64,000 bases of DNA from Exobasidium rhododendri (lineage: Eukaryota; Basidiomycota; Exobasidiomycetes; Exobasidiales; Exobasidiaceae): assembly GCA_026210745.1 (NCBI GenBank), contig CP110630.1, positions 6,324,001 to 6,388,000 of the forward strand, in the 5' to 3' direction. The position numbers and the translations under genes are program-made. Below, one piece after another: positions 44,267 to 55,256 of this stretch (position 1 is the stretch's first letter; each line of letters begins with the position of its first letter). The notes below the pieces were generated by a model, which saw nothing but the letters and a program-made list of their open reading frames with translations, did no database searches and was not told where the DNA came from.

Positions 44267-45970
44267 CTACCTTCTTGGCATGCCGCCTCGCATGCCTCCT
44301 CTTGGTCGAAGGGCTCTCTGCGCGGCTCCTGGTGGTGCTCTTGGCCCTGGTCCGCCTTGATCACTTGGTCGATTCCTGATGGTTTCATCTACACTCAGTA
44401 TTAAGCAAGCAGCCTCTGTTGCACTGTTGAGAGCGTTGATCTTGATAAGTGCAGGCTCCCAAACGAAGCTCTCCATGCAGTCTGTCACACTTTCGTTCTC
44501 GATATCGACGCCATCCCACATGTTTCCGTTCGCGTGTCTCATTCGAAGTTGGTTCAAGATGTCCGTCGCTTCAAATCCGGCATTGTCGGCCAATTGACGT
44601 GGGATGATCTCCAACCCTTTCGCATACGCCGAGATGATCAGTTGTTGCTTTCCATGGATCGTCTTGGAGTAGTCTCTCAAGTACTTGGATATCTCCATCT
44701 CTACTGCTCCACCTCCTGCCACTACGTGGTTGTTCTTGATCGCTCTCTTCACAATCATGATAGCATCGTGCAAGGATCGATCGACTTCGGCAATAAATTG
44801 TTGCGCTCCGCCCCGGAGGATCATAGTGACCGTCTTTGCTTTGGGACATCCTTCAAACAGGTTGAATCGCTCTCCTCCAATCTGCCTCTCATTGAACTTT
44901 TCGCACGTTCCCAGGTGGTGCTCTTCAATGTCGGAGCAAGTACTTTGCACAGCCCCTCCTACCGCTTCCACAACTCTCTTCAAATCATCATTGGCCACTC
45001 TTCCAGCACAAAAGATGTCTCGATCGGCAAAGTATTGTGTTGCCAAATCGCCAATAGGTAATTTACTCAGCACAACCTTCACGCCAGTCTTGACAATGGC
45101 CTCCAGTTTGCTGTAGATGATCTGCCATTCTGCGTCCACGATGGCTTGGTATTCGCTGACTTCATTGATTCGAATCTCTGCATTGTCCTTTTCCGCTTTC
45201 AGCTCCAATTCCACGTTCAAACAAAGCACCTTGGGATTCTCGAACGTCTTTGGCTGTTGCTCAAACCCAGCATAAGCAAAGGTTTTCTTGAAAGCGACAC
45301 CCTTGATCAGTAGTGAATCTTGCATCGCTCCACCAGGTACCTTCTTTACTCCAATCAAATTCTCGTCCAAATCTTCTGGATCCAGTGTTGTGACTGCATC
45401 CACCACCATCTTTGAGAAGAATGGTCTCTGACTGACAATTAATTTCGAGTTCATCGAAGTACCGGCACATTTCAGTAACAGATCTCGAAATGCAGCCTTG
45501 TCTGACTTATCAATCGTGACTGCCATTTCTTTGATTCGTGCTACTGCCAATTGTGCTGCTTTTCTGTATCCCTTGATGATGATATGCGGACTGACACCAT
45601 CTTCTATGAAGCTCTTGCTCTCCTTGAGCATTTCCCCCGCCAGCAATACCACACTCGTTGTCCCATCGCCTACTTCTGCATCTTGCGCTCTTGCAATGTC
45701 TACCAATGTCTTTGCTGCCGGGTGAACAATTTCGAGCAATTTCAAAATAGTAGCTCCGTCGTTGGAGATCGTCGCTTGACCTTTCTCGTTGACCATCAAT
45801 TTATCCATTCCTCGAGGTCCTAGAGTGGAAGCCACGCAAGATACTATCGAGGCACATGCACCAATATTAGAGAGTAATTGACCGGTTCCTTGCGATTGGT
45901 CTGTTCCTTCTCGCAGCACGATGACCTGTGGCTGCATCATGCCACCTAGTCTGCTCCCTGCCATTGCCAT
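44267..45970 (-). CDS. CCT7: Chaperonin CCT/TRiC subunit eta, 567 aa
   Basis: An intronless frame, ATG at 45970. The N-terminus [20 protein letters not shown] is diagnostic for the eta subunit. Chaperonin nucleotide-binding motifs follow: [36 protein letters not shown], and further on ILRGG and [16 protein letters not shown]. The C-terminus ends in Gly/Arg repeats ([11 protein letters not shown]). The CCT ring folds actin and tubulin in the cytosol, so it may be relevant that a tubulin gene lies 8 kb away, though this is probably chance. Upstream lies a long purine/pyrimidine mirror tract that forms part of the promoter. Convergent with the GATA gene (132 bp). Confidence 0.97.
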   Translation of the reverse strand: MAMAGSRLGGMMQPQVIVLREGTDQSQGTGQLLSNIGACASIVSCVASTLGPRGMDKLMVNEKGQATISNDGATILKLLEIVHPAAKTLVDIARAQDAEVGDGTTSVVLLAGEMLKESKSFIEDGVSPHIIIKGYRKAAQLAVARIKEMAVTIDKSDKAAFRDLLLKCAGTSMNSKLIVSQRPFFSKMVVDAVTTLDPEDLDENLIGVKKVPGGAMQDSLLIKGVAFKKTFAYAGFEQQPKTFENPKVLCLNVELELKAEKDNAEIRINEVSEYQAIVDAEWQIIYSKLEAIVKTGVKVVLSKLPIGDLATQYFADRDIFCAGRVANDDLKRVVEAVGGAVQSTCSDIEEHHLGTCEKFNERQIGGERFNLFEGCPKAKTVTMILRGGAQQFIAEVDRSLHDAIMIVKRAIKNNHVVAGGGAVEMEISKYLRDYSKTIHGKQQLIISAYAKGLEIIPRQLADNAGFEATDILNQLRMRHANGNMWDGVDIENESVTDCMESFVWEPALIKINALNSATEAACLILSVDETIRNRPSDQGGPGPRAPPGAAQRALRPRGGMRGGMPRR

Positions 45971-46584
45971 GGTGTCCTATTCAGTTCCTTTGCTACTTTG
46001 AGAAAGAAAGGAGAGGGATGTACAAGGTGTTGGTAGTCGGGTTGAGGCGCCAGAAAGAAGAAGTCAAAAGAAGCGTCGCGAGAGAAGATTAAAGTTGGGT
46101 CACGTGTTTCGTCGTTGGGTGGGCGTTTAGAGGGGGGAAACAGTGAGCCCGAACAAGCGTCTCCATCACTGCATACGGCATAAAATAGAAATCGTATAAT
46201 TCATCATTCTTCATTATCATTGCGAGGGGCATCCAGGTTCGAGTCGTTTTCGAGAGCATACAAGGGGGAGAAGAGCGAGCATAAGGTGGAACAGGCTGCA
46301 AGGGAACGAAGAACGGGCGGTAAGGGGAGATACAGGAAGATGAAAAGGAAGGGAGAAGAGGGGAGAAGAGGAGAGAAGAGGGGAGAAGAGGAGAGGAGAG
46401 GGGAGAAGAGGGGAGAAGAGGAGAGATGGGAAGGGAGAGGGAAAGAAAAGGAGAGAGAGGAAGGGAGAGATGGGGAAGGAACAGGAGGGAGAAGGGGTGA
46501 TGGGAGCAGAATGGGAACCCGATACCGTTGAAAGGCGGGCAACGAAGAGGGTAGACTTTCGTAGAGACGAACAAATTTGAGCAA
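45971..46584. other. Intergenic, CCT7 promoter and kelch gene 3' flank
   Basis: 614 bp without a gene. It is dominated by the purine-rich repeat listed separately. Frames that read through the repeat encode only Ser/Pro/Leu low-complexity sequence and are not credible. Confidence 0.55.
46342..46426. repeat. Pure purine mirror-repeat tract (GGGAGAAGAG units)
   Basis: 85 bp with no pyrimidine on the plus strand, built from GGGAGAAGAG-like 10-bp units. Sub-blocks such as gagaagaggggagaagag read the same in both directions (mirror symmetry), the requirement for intramolecular triplex DNA. It continues as interrupted purine tract to about 46500. It lies 370 bp before the CCT7 ATG. Confidence 0.9.
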
Positions 46585-49500
46585 CTATCGTCCACTTGCG
46601 GCCACTGCGGAGAAGGTGTCTGTTGCGCGGTCCCTCTCCCATTTGTCTAGTTCGGATGAGATGCTGAATGCATGGCTGTGTCTACCAAGATTTCCTTCAC
46701 TTTCGTTTCCTTCCATTCTGCCCAACAGTAGCTGTAGCTTGTCCTCTGAGTCTTGTAGTCTGTGAGCCAAATTTTCCTTTTCGATTTTCAATTGTTGATT
46801 TTGCATTTGTGCATTACTTAGATCCTTAGCAACGTTGCTGTTGACAGGGCTTGTGCCGTTCGACATGGACAATCTAGAACGATGAGAACTCACGGCTCCT
46901 GTTCCTCGGCTGGCAGAATAGAGCTCGTTGCTCAGGTGCGTGTTCAGAGTCAGCGTTTCTTGCAGCTCCTTTCGCACGTTGTTGAGATTTCCTTCCAGCT
47001 GGTTGATCTGTATCTCCAACTCTTTCGTCTTACGAGCTCCATCGTTGTTGATGATACGATTCTTGTCGTGGTAGTCTTTCTGCTCTGAGATTGTGGCGAG
47101 CAGCTTTTTGTCCAAGTCTCGATTCTCTGCACCAATCGCTTCATTTTCTTGGGTCAGATCGACTAATCTAGTTCGAAGTGCCTCGATGTCTCGTATCGCT
47201 TCATTGTCCGACGACGGTGGATAATTACCCGATCGAAGGTTGATCAATTCGCTTTGCAAGGAGGTGTTCTCCGTCTTGTAGCGAGTCAACTCATCCTTCA
47301 TCCTTCTCAGCATCTTCTCGCTTCCTTTCACAAATTGGACGGCGGTCTGATAGTCGTTCTCCAGCTGAGACATCCTTCCTCTATAGGAGGCATTGGTCTC
47401 CTCCAACTCTCTCTCGACGTCTTCGATTCTCTTTTGAGAATCCGCTTGATCATCACTGTTGTACGTGCCTCTGCTCCTTGATTGTATCTTTGAGTGTTCC
47501 AGCTCTCTGCTGAGCTCTTCGACCCGACTGGAAGCATCCCGCAGTCGATGCTCCGTTTCCTGCAGTTCTCGGCTCTGAAGATCGACCTCTTCCTCTAGCT
47601 CTTCTATGCGTCTCTCGGCGTATCCGTTCTTGCTGCTCAGTTCGTCATCATCAGGTACAAGGACACCTCGATCAGAAGCAAATTGTTTCAACAGGCCGTG
47701 CTTCACTTGCGTCGACTCCATCGATCTCTTGACGTCACGAAGTTCGTACTCTTTCGTATTTGACTGCTCCTTCATTCGAGCTACTTCTTGCAGTGCAATA
47801 GACAGCTGACTTCTCATAGCACTCAATTCACTCTTCAAACCAGATTGCTGTCTCTCCAAGCTATAATTCCACTCCTTTGTCTCGTTGAGCAAGCTATGGG
47901 CCTCGTCTGCAGTCTGCTTACTTTGTGCGTGAAGTTGTCGCAGTGAGTCGCTCTCCTCCTGCAAAGCTTGAAGTCGATCTTGCACATGCATAGGTACGGC
48001 GCTACTAGGGGTGTTGCTTCTTGAATTCTCTCGCTGTTGCTGATAGGCGAGAACACGAGAGAGGCCGTTGGTAACCGCTTGTTTGTGTGAATTGGCCTCT
48101 TCACGATGCAACGCCACCAACGACTCGAGTTCCACTGCTCGATTGCTGTGACCGTCTGCTTCGGCGCTCTTTGCACTCAATTCACTTTGCAGCCTCGAAA
48201 TCGTACTCTCGTGTTGTTGAACGACGTCACGGTTCTTGTAGTGCAGTTGTTCATACTCTGCAGAACGAGCAGCAGAAGTCGCCAGAGCAGCTTGCAGATC
48301 CTGAAGAGCGGCAGCGTGCTTTCCAGTCTCATCTTGCAAGTCCTCTACTTGGCGTTGTGCTACCTGATGGTTGCTTTGATAGGTCGCTGCCAAGGTCGTC
48401 AAGGAGAGAACCTTTTCCTTGTGATCTCTCAGCTGTGATTCACTTTGGTAGCTCTTCTTTTGTAGTTGAGTCAGCTCATCATAGGCCTTCATCTGGGAAG
48501 CCTCTGAAGTCATGGCCCTCTTTGATGTCTCATTGAGCCTCAATTCCGCCGAACTTCGTAGACGCTGCTCTAGCTTCAGCTCTTCCTTGATGCGGCTGAC
48601 CTGCCTCTCTGACTCGCTGCAATCTCGCAACGTCTCCGAAAGCTGCCTCTCTATGTCGGCAATCTTGCTTCTTTGCATTCGATCGACCTCGCTGGTGTTT
48701 CCACGGTCGAGTGCATCCATCTTTGCTCGATAGAAGGCTGCCTCTGATACGGCAGCTGCACGCCCCCGATCGGCTTCTGCTATTCGGTCGGCTTCTCCCT
48801 GAGCCTGTTGAGCAATCTTTGACTTTGCTAGAGACAGCTGTGACTTCAGGCTGATCAAAGCACGAACGATTCGTTCTTTGTCACTTCCTTCCGGCCCTGT
48901 ATCTACGTCCTCGAGGCTTGAATCAGCAGTCTGTCCAGACGTCGAGCTGATCCCATTGACAAAGTCTGGTTGTTCCGGCATGACGAACCCTTTCTTGACG
49001 GCCATGGCCAACGCTGCCTTCATCCATGCTTCCCTCTTTCGAAGCATCTCTACCTCGACAGGCGAAGTCGTCGATTGAACACCTCGCAAAGTACCGTTCT
49101 GATGTTGCGAACTGGAACCGTAATGGAATCCGTCTTGCGGGGGAGGCGAAGCTACCATCCCCCTTTCATCTGATCCTGTCCCAACGCTACCGATGCCATT
49201 CATCCCTCGACTATATTGACTGCCAGGCGGCGAAATCGATCCATTCCTCACATTCTCCAACGATCTTTGACTCTTCGGTCCAGTGTAGGCAGGGACGGAG
49301 GCATTACTTCGAGGGGGCATTGCCATACTTCGTGCGACTTGTTGCTGTGGGATCATTTGCGTGGGAGGGGGGACAAAGGCACTGGAAGGTGCGGCAAGTG
49401 GTTGTTGTGGTTGCACTTGCGATTGCAATGGCTGCTGCTGCGGCGGCGGCGTGGTGTTCGACTGCTTCTGCTGCTGCTGCTGCTGTGTAAGCACGCTCGG

Positions 49501-51813
49501 CTGCTGAGGTGTGATTCCCTTGGCATCCTTGGACAAGGGTCGTTGCTTTATTGGCGCGGCTGCACTACGCGACGTATCATGTGGTGAGGCTGCCCGATTG
49601 GGCTCGTCTTCCGGTGCAGCAGTCGTATTGAGGCGATCGGCACCGAGAGGCCCTGCTTCATCTAGCATCTGCATTGGTGGCTGTGAAGGTGGAGCTTGCG
49701 GAGGCTGCTGCTGCTGAGCTGATTCAGCCAACGTTGGTGGCCTTTGCATTATCCCCATCAAACTCTCATTACCTCCTGCTCCACTTCCACCTCGCTGCGA
49801 TGGTGACAAGGACCGTTCTGTTGGTGAGACCGCTCGATTGGCGAGGTCATTGGTGGGCGGAGCATTGATCTTCCTACCGCCTCCACCGATGCCCGTCGTC
49901 GTCGCCGCCGTCGTTGATGGCGGTGGCGACTTGGAGCCTCCCTCGGGTGGATACTTGATCTTTCCTGTGTCTAGTACGTGCACCAAGGCAGGATCATCTG
50001 CCTTTGTGCCTGTGAACGACTCGCCTCCCAATACTATCACTTTGTTCTGGAAAGTCGTTAGAGCATGTCCAGATCTTCCACTTGGGGAGGGACCCATGTT
50101 TGCAAACATGTACCACCTTTGGTTGGTGATGCGAAAGCTAGCCAGGTCTCCCAAGTCCTTTCCATCGACGCCTCTTCCTCCAAAGATGTACATGACATCG
50201 TCCACTAAACAAGCAGCGTGGCCTTCTCTTGGAACAGGTATATACCCGATGCAGCTCAATTCGCTCCACAGATTAGTCGCCACATCGTAGCACCAAGTGT
50301 CGTTGTAGTGGTACTGACCATCGGTACCTCCGAAGATGAAGATCTTCTCTTTGTACGTCACACTGGCATGTCCTGTTCTCTTCGGTGGCAATTCCGACGT
50401 AGGCTGCAACACATTCCACGTAGGCGTAGACTTGAGACTGTTCAGATCAAACGTCCAGAGATCGTTCATAAACGTTCCATCGACTTGACCTCCAAACACA
50501 AAGAATCTAGAGCCGACAATGGCTACGGTATGTCCGTATCTTCCGACCGGCCCTTCGTTGTAATTCTCGTTGTTCTGACGAACGCGAGTCCATTCTCTTG
50601 TACTCAGGTTGAGCAGGTAGAGTCCTTCGTCTTGCTTATCGTCTGCCCGCACCTTTGTATCACCTCCCCACAGGATCAAGACGTTTGCGACCAGAACAGT
50701 CGCATGTCCTACTCGAGGTGGCGGAATCTCTCCAGTCGTCTGCACCAACGTAGCATTGACACCGCCAGACAAGGCAATACTGTTCGGTGCGGCTCCTGGC
50801 GGCACTTGCGTAGGCACTTGATTCACTTTGTCCACGTAGACAACGTATAGATCGTTCTTGACACTCTCTCGAACGAGACCACCAAACAGATATACTTCAC
50901 CATTCGCACTGGCAAAAGCGTTAGCAGCATGACCGTATCGAGGAAAGGGCGAAGGACTGAACGCGCCTGGTGGTGCTTGTCTGCTCTCGTCCAAGAATCG
51001 AGGTGGGTTCATCATCAGTCCTCTCTGACTCCAGGGGTAGACGACTTGCTGTGATCTAGGCTTTTCCCCTCCCACTCCCGGACCGCCTTGAATTGGCAGT
51101 CCTTGACTGGAAGATGCCGGTAGACCTGAGATACCGTTATTAGACTGCTGTGAAGGTATCATGCCGTTGATCCCGGGCCCGATCCCGGGCCCATTCATGC
51201 TATTCATGCCATTAACGCTGTTCACGCCATTTCCTGCTGTCCCTGCCATAGGCGCAGCTGTTCCTCCCTGGAACCTTTGCTCTGGTTCGAGACTCGCTTT
51301 TCTCATCCCATTGTTGTTGTAGCCGCGCATCTGACTGCCAGGGACGGGAATACCAGACTGACCTGGACCACTTGGACCTCCTCCGAATTTGAACCCACTC
51401 GCCGATCCCGGCGCAGCATTGTTACCGCCTTGCAGTTGCATTGGTTGCTGACGTTGCTGCGAGATTCCATTGGGGGGTCTTATGGCGCTCGAGGTTGGTT
51501 GCATACCGTTCGGTGGCCCAAATCCACTGCCCACACCTGCGCCACCTGGGCCTGAGATCGATTGTTTCTGCCCGTGTGTCATCGATCCAAATGATGGCTG
51601 ACCTGTTTGCTGCTGCTGCTGCATCTGCATTAATTGAGATACTGATGTCGTTCCTTGATAAGGCCCATGCCCTTCTCTACTACCCGAGTTCGTCGGAGGA
51701 CTACGAGAGTTAAAACCTTCTCCGCCCCCCTCTTGTATGACTGGTGAGCCAGCATCGTTGACAGTTTCTTGCTGCCCGCTGTGCTTGTCTTTCTTCTTTC
51801 CGAAGATTGCCAT
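46585..51813 (-). CDS. TEA1: Tea1/Kel1-type kelch-repeat and coiled-coil polarity protein, 1742 aa
   Basis: An intronless 5.2-kb frame. The first 270 residues are Gly/Asn/Gln-rich. Six kelch blades follow (about residues 285-600), each with a GHA/GHT and an FGG-type motif (RYGHAANAF..YLFGG, RVGHATVLV, RYGHTVAIV..FFVFGG, RTGHASVTY..IFIFGG, REGHAACLV..MYIFGG, RSGHALTTF). A poly-Gln and Pro stretch leads into about 750 residues of coiled coil, starting near residue 950, to the C-terminus. This is the layout of S. pombe Tea1 and budding yeast Kel1, which mark growing cell ends and link microtubule tips to formins and polarity landmarks. The family is clear; orthology to Tea1 rather than Kel1 is not resolved. 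Confidence 0.9.
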   Translation of the reverse strand: MAIFGKKKDKHSGQQETVNDAGSPVIQEGGGEGFNSRSPPTNSGSREGHGPYQGTTSVSQLMQMQQQQQTGQPSFGSMTHGQKQSISGPGGAGVGSGFGPPNGMQPTSSAIRPPNGISQQRQQPMQLQGGNNAAPGSASGFKFGGGPSGPGQSGIPVPGSQMRGYNNNGMRKASLEPEQRFQGGTAAPMAGTAGNGVNSVNGMNSMNGPGIGPGINGMIPSQQSNNGISGLPASSSQGLPIQGGPGVGGEKPRSQQVVYPWSQRGLMMNPPRFLDESRQAPPGAFSPSPFPRYGHAANAFASANGEVYLFGGLVRESVKNDLYVVYVDKVNQVPTQVPPGAAPNSIALSGGVNATLVQTTGEIPPPRVGHATVLVANVLILWGGDTKVRADDKQDEGLYLLNLSTREWTRVRQNNENYNEGPVGRYGHTVAIVGSRFFVFGGQVDGTFMNDLWTFDLNSLKSTPTWNVLQPTSELPPKRTGHASVTYKEKIFIFGGTDGQYHYNDTWCYDVATNLWSELSCIGYIPVPREGHAACLVDDVMYIFGGRGVDGKDLGDLASFRITNQRWYMFANMGPSPSGRSGHALTTFQNKVIVLGGESFTGTKADDPALVHVLDTGKIKYPPEGGSKSPPPSTTAATTTGIGGGGRKINAPPTNDLANRAVSPTERSLSPSQRGGSGAGGNESLMGIMQRPPTLAESAQQQQPPQAPPSQPPMQMLDEAGPLGADRLNTTAAPEDEPNRAASPHDTSRSAAAPIKQRPLSKDAKGITPQQPSVLTQQQQQQKQSNTTPPPQQQPLQSQVQPQQPLAAPSSAFVPPPTQMIPQQQVARSMAMPPRSNASVPAYTGPKSQRSLENVRNGSISPPGSQYSRGMNGIGSVGTGSDERGMVASPPPQDGFHYGSSSQHQNGTLRGVQSTTSPVEVEMLRKREAWMKAALAMAVKKGFVMPEQPDFVNGISSTSGQTADSSLEDVDTGPEGSDKERIVRALISLKSQLSLAKSKIAQQAQGEADRIAEADRGRAAAVSEAAFYRAKMDALDRGNTSEVDRMQRSKIADIERQLSETLRDCSESERQVSRIKEELKLEQRLRSSAELRLNETSKRAMTSEASQMKAYDELTQLQKKSYQSESQLRDHKEKVLSLTTLAATYQSNHQVAQRQVEDLQDETGKHAAALQDLQAALATSAARSAEYEQLHYKNRDVVQQHESTISRLQSELSAKSAEADGHSNRAVELESLVALHREEANSHKQAVTNGLSRVLAYQQQRENSRSNTPSSAVPMHVQDRLQALQEESDSLRQLHAQSKQTADEAHSLLNETKEWNYSLERQQSGLKSELSAMRSQLSIALQEVARMKEQSNTKEYELRDVKRSMESTQVKHGLLKQFASDRGVLVPDDDELSSKNGYAERRIEELEEEVDLQSRELQETEHRLRDASSRVEELSRELEHSKIQSRSRGTYNSDDQADSQKRIEDVERELEETNASYRGRMSQLENDYQTAVQFVKGSEKMLRRMKDELTRYKTENTSLQSELINLRSGNYPPSSDNEAIRDIEALRTRLVDLTQENEAIGAENRDLDKKLLATISEQKDYHDKNRIINNDGARKTKELEIQINQLEGNLNNVRKELQETLTLNTHLSNELYSASRGTGAVSSHRSRLSMSNGTSPVNSNVAKDLSNAQMQNQQLKIEKENLAHRLQDSEDKLQLLLGRMEGNESEGNLGRHSHAFSISSELDKWERDRATDTFSAVAASGR

Positions 51814-53410
51814 GGTGTGGATGCTACAATACTACAGGCCTGCAAAGAAGAGAAAGTTCAAAGTGACCGATATGAGCATCAAATTGTATTCATCCGAGGG
51901 AACTACCACATCAGGCTGCAAGCTGCCAATGGGCCTGCTAGACCGTTGCCCAGCATCTCTACCTCGATCATCTCCGAAGGATGACAAGGAAGCAAGGAAA
52001 CAAGGCAGTGCGTTGCATGCTATGGCTCTTCATTGTCGGCCATTTGCGTCATCGACGAAAGAACAGCAAGATGGCTGCCTTCCCCTAACACCCAAAAGCG
52101 CGGAGTTACTTGCAAACTTTTCCATGTCAAGATATGGGGCCCAAACAGATCCCAGACAGCCAACAAGATGGCGAGGAGAGTCCTTATCTGTACTCACATA
52201 TGTTTGTACGTACTCGCCCTTTCTACCCCACTGACTGCACTTACTGCTCAACAGTCGTGTCAGAGATCGTAATTAAGCCAAAGTTTGGACAGTCCTTGCG
52301 CCAGGCTGTGTGAGATCTTTGATCAGAGAAGCAGCGAAACAGATATGTTGCAAGTGACGAAAAGACGAGTGCAAAAGGCTCGTTTCGTCAAAGTGCCGCT
52401 CAAGTCCTTTCTTCTCGGTCGGAGCTTCTCGCAGTTGTCCTGTCCAAAGCAGGCAACCTTGCGTCGAATGTTTGTCGCGACTGGCGATATCCTAGCACCT
52501 GGCTCCCTTCAGTACAAGTGTGGCGGACTGATGTCGACTGGAGCCTGCCAATATGTGTGTGTGCGTCTCTGTGTGTGCGTGGGTGTACAAGTGCGAGAGA
52601 ACAAGGCAACGAGAAGACGAGCGATCGTGCTGCTGCAGTGCTTTTGGCGAGAACGACGAGACGTAATTTCCGCCAGAATTGCCTTTTTCTGATTTGACTT
52701 AGACTTAGACAAGAAACATGACAATCCAAACGCCTACTTGTAAAAAGCGTACCTCTCTCTCTAACCATCCACCCATCCACGTCTAACTATACATACGTAG
52801 GCCAGTCAATTGGACAAAAAAAAAAGAGAGAAATTAAAATGTGTAATGACTGTGATTAGAGAGTATTTAAGAAAGAAAAAAAGGGGGCGGCGGCGGGGGC
52901 ATATTCATATCGCTGCTGTATTTTCACACTCAGTCGAAGTCCAATCTAGAGCAAATGAATACAGAAATGAAAAGAGAAAGAGTATGGGAGCGGAATAGAA
53001 ATATGTATTTGACTGCACTGGAACCGCGACAGCAAAAAAAAAGGGAGTCTTTGGTGGAGTGTGTGCATAGCGTGTCCTTTGGCCATCACTAGCGCGCAAA
53101 ACGCGAAAACAACATCCAAGCCGATGACCGACAGTGTCGTGCACCCCCAATAATTGACAAGGCCTGTCGCGGTGGTCTGCAGCAATTTCCCAAGTCTCGG
53201 TGACAGACTGCAGCACGACGCGCACAGGTGCGTTGATCAATTTGCATCGACGGCGCACAACTTGAGCGCTTCAAGATCAAGACCGCTACCAGGCGCGGCA
53301 GGATATCGTATTAGGCACAGAGAGACAGAGAGGAGAGGAGAAAGAAAATAAGAAGAACAGCCAGGACTGAGACCATAGAAATCACGAAATTGTGTAACCT
53401 TATTTCCCTT
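51814..53410. other. 1.6-kb intergenic region
   Basis: Upstream of the kelch gene and downstream of beta-tubulin. It contains TG-rich and poly-A simple sequence (for example A10 at about 52816-52825) and several short frames with no recognisable product. I looked for a tRNA B box and small spliced genes and saw none. Confidence 0.5.
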
Positions 53411-55256
53411 TTAGTACTCTTCAGTTTGGTCACCACCCTGCTCGACCGAGACTTGACCGTCTTCGATGTAGTCTTCTTCCGCCAGTTCTTCTTCATCCTC
53501 CGTACCTGCCGTTTCGTACTGGTCGTATTCCGCAATGAGATCGATCAGATTACTCTCTGCTTCTGTGAATTCCATTTCATCCATTCCTTCGCCAGTGTAC
53601 CAGTGCAGAAAAGCTTTTCTCCGAAACATGAGCGAGAACTGATCGTGCGTTCGCTTAAAGAGTTCCTTGATGCTTGTAGTGTTGGCTATGAATGTGGCCG
53701 ACATTCGAAGACCAGGTGGTGCAACGTCACACAGACTCGTTGAAATGCAATTAGGGATCCACTGAACGAAGCTGTTGGCATTCTGGAATAGTTTTTAATG
53801 GAGGAGAAGCAACATATATTAGTGATTTCCCTCCCAAAGGCTCACAGAGCAGCTACGACTCACCTTTGTCTGAATATTCTGCATCTCCATCTCGACGTCT
53901 CTGCTGGTCACCTTTCCTCTAAAGATTGCGGCAACAGTGAGGTACTTGCCCAGTCTTGGATCGATAGCAGCCATCAAGTTCTTAGGGTCGAAGCCTTGTT
54001 GAACTAGCTCCGAGACCGACAGTTGCTGGTAAGCTCGACTACCAGGTGAGACCAGAGGGGCAAAGCCGCAAGTGAAGAAGTGAAGACGAGGGAACGGCAC
54101 CATGTTGACACCCAATTTACGAAGATCCGAATTGAGCTGACCTGGGAATCGAAGTGTAGTCGAGCAACCACTCATGGCAAAGCTGATGATGGAATTCAAG
54201 TCGGTGTACTGTGGGTCCTTTTTACGTAGTGTCCTCTGGCAGATGTCGTAAAGCGCTTCATTGTCAAGACAGAATGACAAATCAGCGTTCTCGACTAGTT
54301 GATGGAAGCTGAGAGTGGCATTGTAGGGCTCGACGACAGTGTCGGAAACCTGCATACACAAATTACAAGGAGTGAGTGAGCCATTCATCTCCAGTGATCT
54401 CATCAACATTTCCTCATCTCCTACCTTGGGCGAAGGAAGTACAGACCAAGTCGCGAGCATTCGGTCGGGGAATTCTCTATCAGACAGACATGGTGGTATG
54501 AGCACTTTACTTTGTGGCATCAGACTGCCGCGAAGGTCCCACCATCACTCACTCTCGTAGCTTTGTCAATAGGTTTGTGCCCAATCCTGAACCAGTACCA
54601 CCTCCTAAGCTATGAAGTAGTTGGAAACCCTGGAGCATATCTGCCTTTTCCGCTTCCTTTCGAGCGACATCCATGATACTATCCATCAGCTCCGCGCCCT
54701 CTGTGTAGTACCCCTTCGAGAAATTGTTACCCGCGCCAGACTGGACGGCAGTGGGAAGCCAGGGCGACGTGATGAGTGTGTATTTATATGGTACGACTCT
54801 TCTCTAGACCCTACTCACCTCTCCTGCGATGAAGTTAGAAGGATGGTAGAGCTTTCCTAGTGGTCCACTCTTGATGTGATCGAGCGTACCGGGTTCCAGA
54901 TCGACATTGATAGATCTGAGGCGCGAGATACAAATGTGAGCGCTTGCGCCTCTACTTTCTTCTACAAACCATCCTTTAGCCTCACCTTGGCACATATTTT
55001 CCTTCCTGACCACTTGGCTCGAAGAAGACGCCGATCTTAGCAAGTTGATTCTCATTATTTCCAATGTATTGCCCTTCGTTGTTCAGGCCGTGCTCTGCAA
55101 TGATCGTCTCCCAAAACGCAGAAGCTATCTGATTTCCCGCCTGACCGACGGCGAATCTGCGAAAGTAAGAATCCTCCACCGGATGTCAGCAACGTCCTTC
55201 GTCTTCTTCTTTCCAACACTGCAGACATTGATGACGCACGTAATAAGCTCGCGCAT
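53411..55256 (-). CDS. TUB2: Divergent beta-tubulin, 7 exons, 460 aa
   Basis: Exons: 55256-55240, 55156-54986, 54915-54819, 54740-54553, 54476-54425, 54349-53864, 53782-53411. All junctions keep frame and follow GT-AG. Beta-tubulin landmarks are present: MREL start, [32 protein letters not shown], the GTP loop [64 protein letters not shown]. It polymerises with alpha-tubulin into microtubules. Several normally fixed sites differ: Cys12 of GQCGNQ is Ala, F167 is Trp (LATWSV) and E198 is Leu (ADLSF), while F200 is kept. The tail is acidic and ends TEEY. The gene has six introns while its neighbours have none. It is probably a second, specialised isotype; whether another beta-tubulin exists cannot be seen here. 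Confidence 0.94.

Noticed and set aside
46236..46246. GGTTCGAGTCG, resembling a tRNA B box
   Set aside because: The last base departs from the consensus, and I find no A box or foldable cloverleaf around it.
46089..46595. Minus-strand frames of up to 168 residues
   Set aside because: They are created by the purine/pyrimidine repeat and encode only Ser/Pro/Leu low-complexity sequence.
51177..51200. Repeated GATCCCGGGCCC palindromes
   Set aside because: They lie inside the kelch gene and encode the Gly/Pro/Ile repeats of its low-complexity N-terminus; codon repetition explains them.
52285..52692. 135-residue plus-strand frame between the kelch and tubulin genes
   Set aside because: TG-rich simple sequence drives it; no conserved motif, and no partner exons were found.
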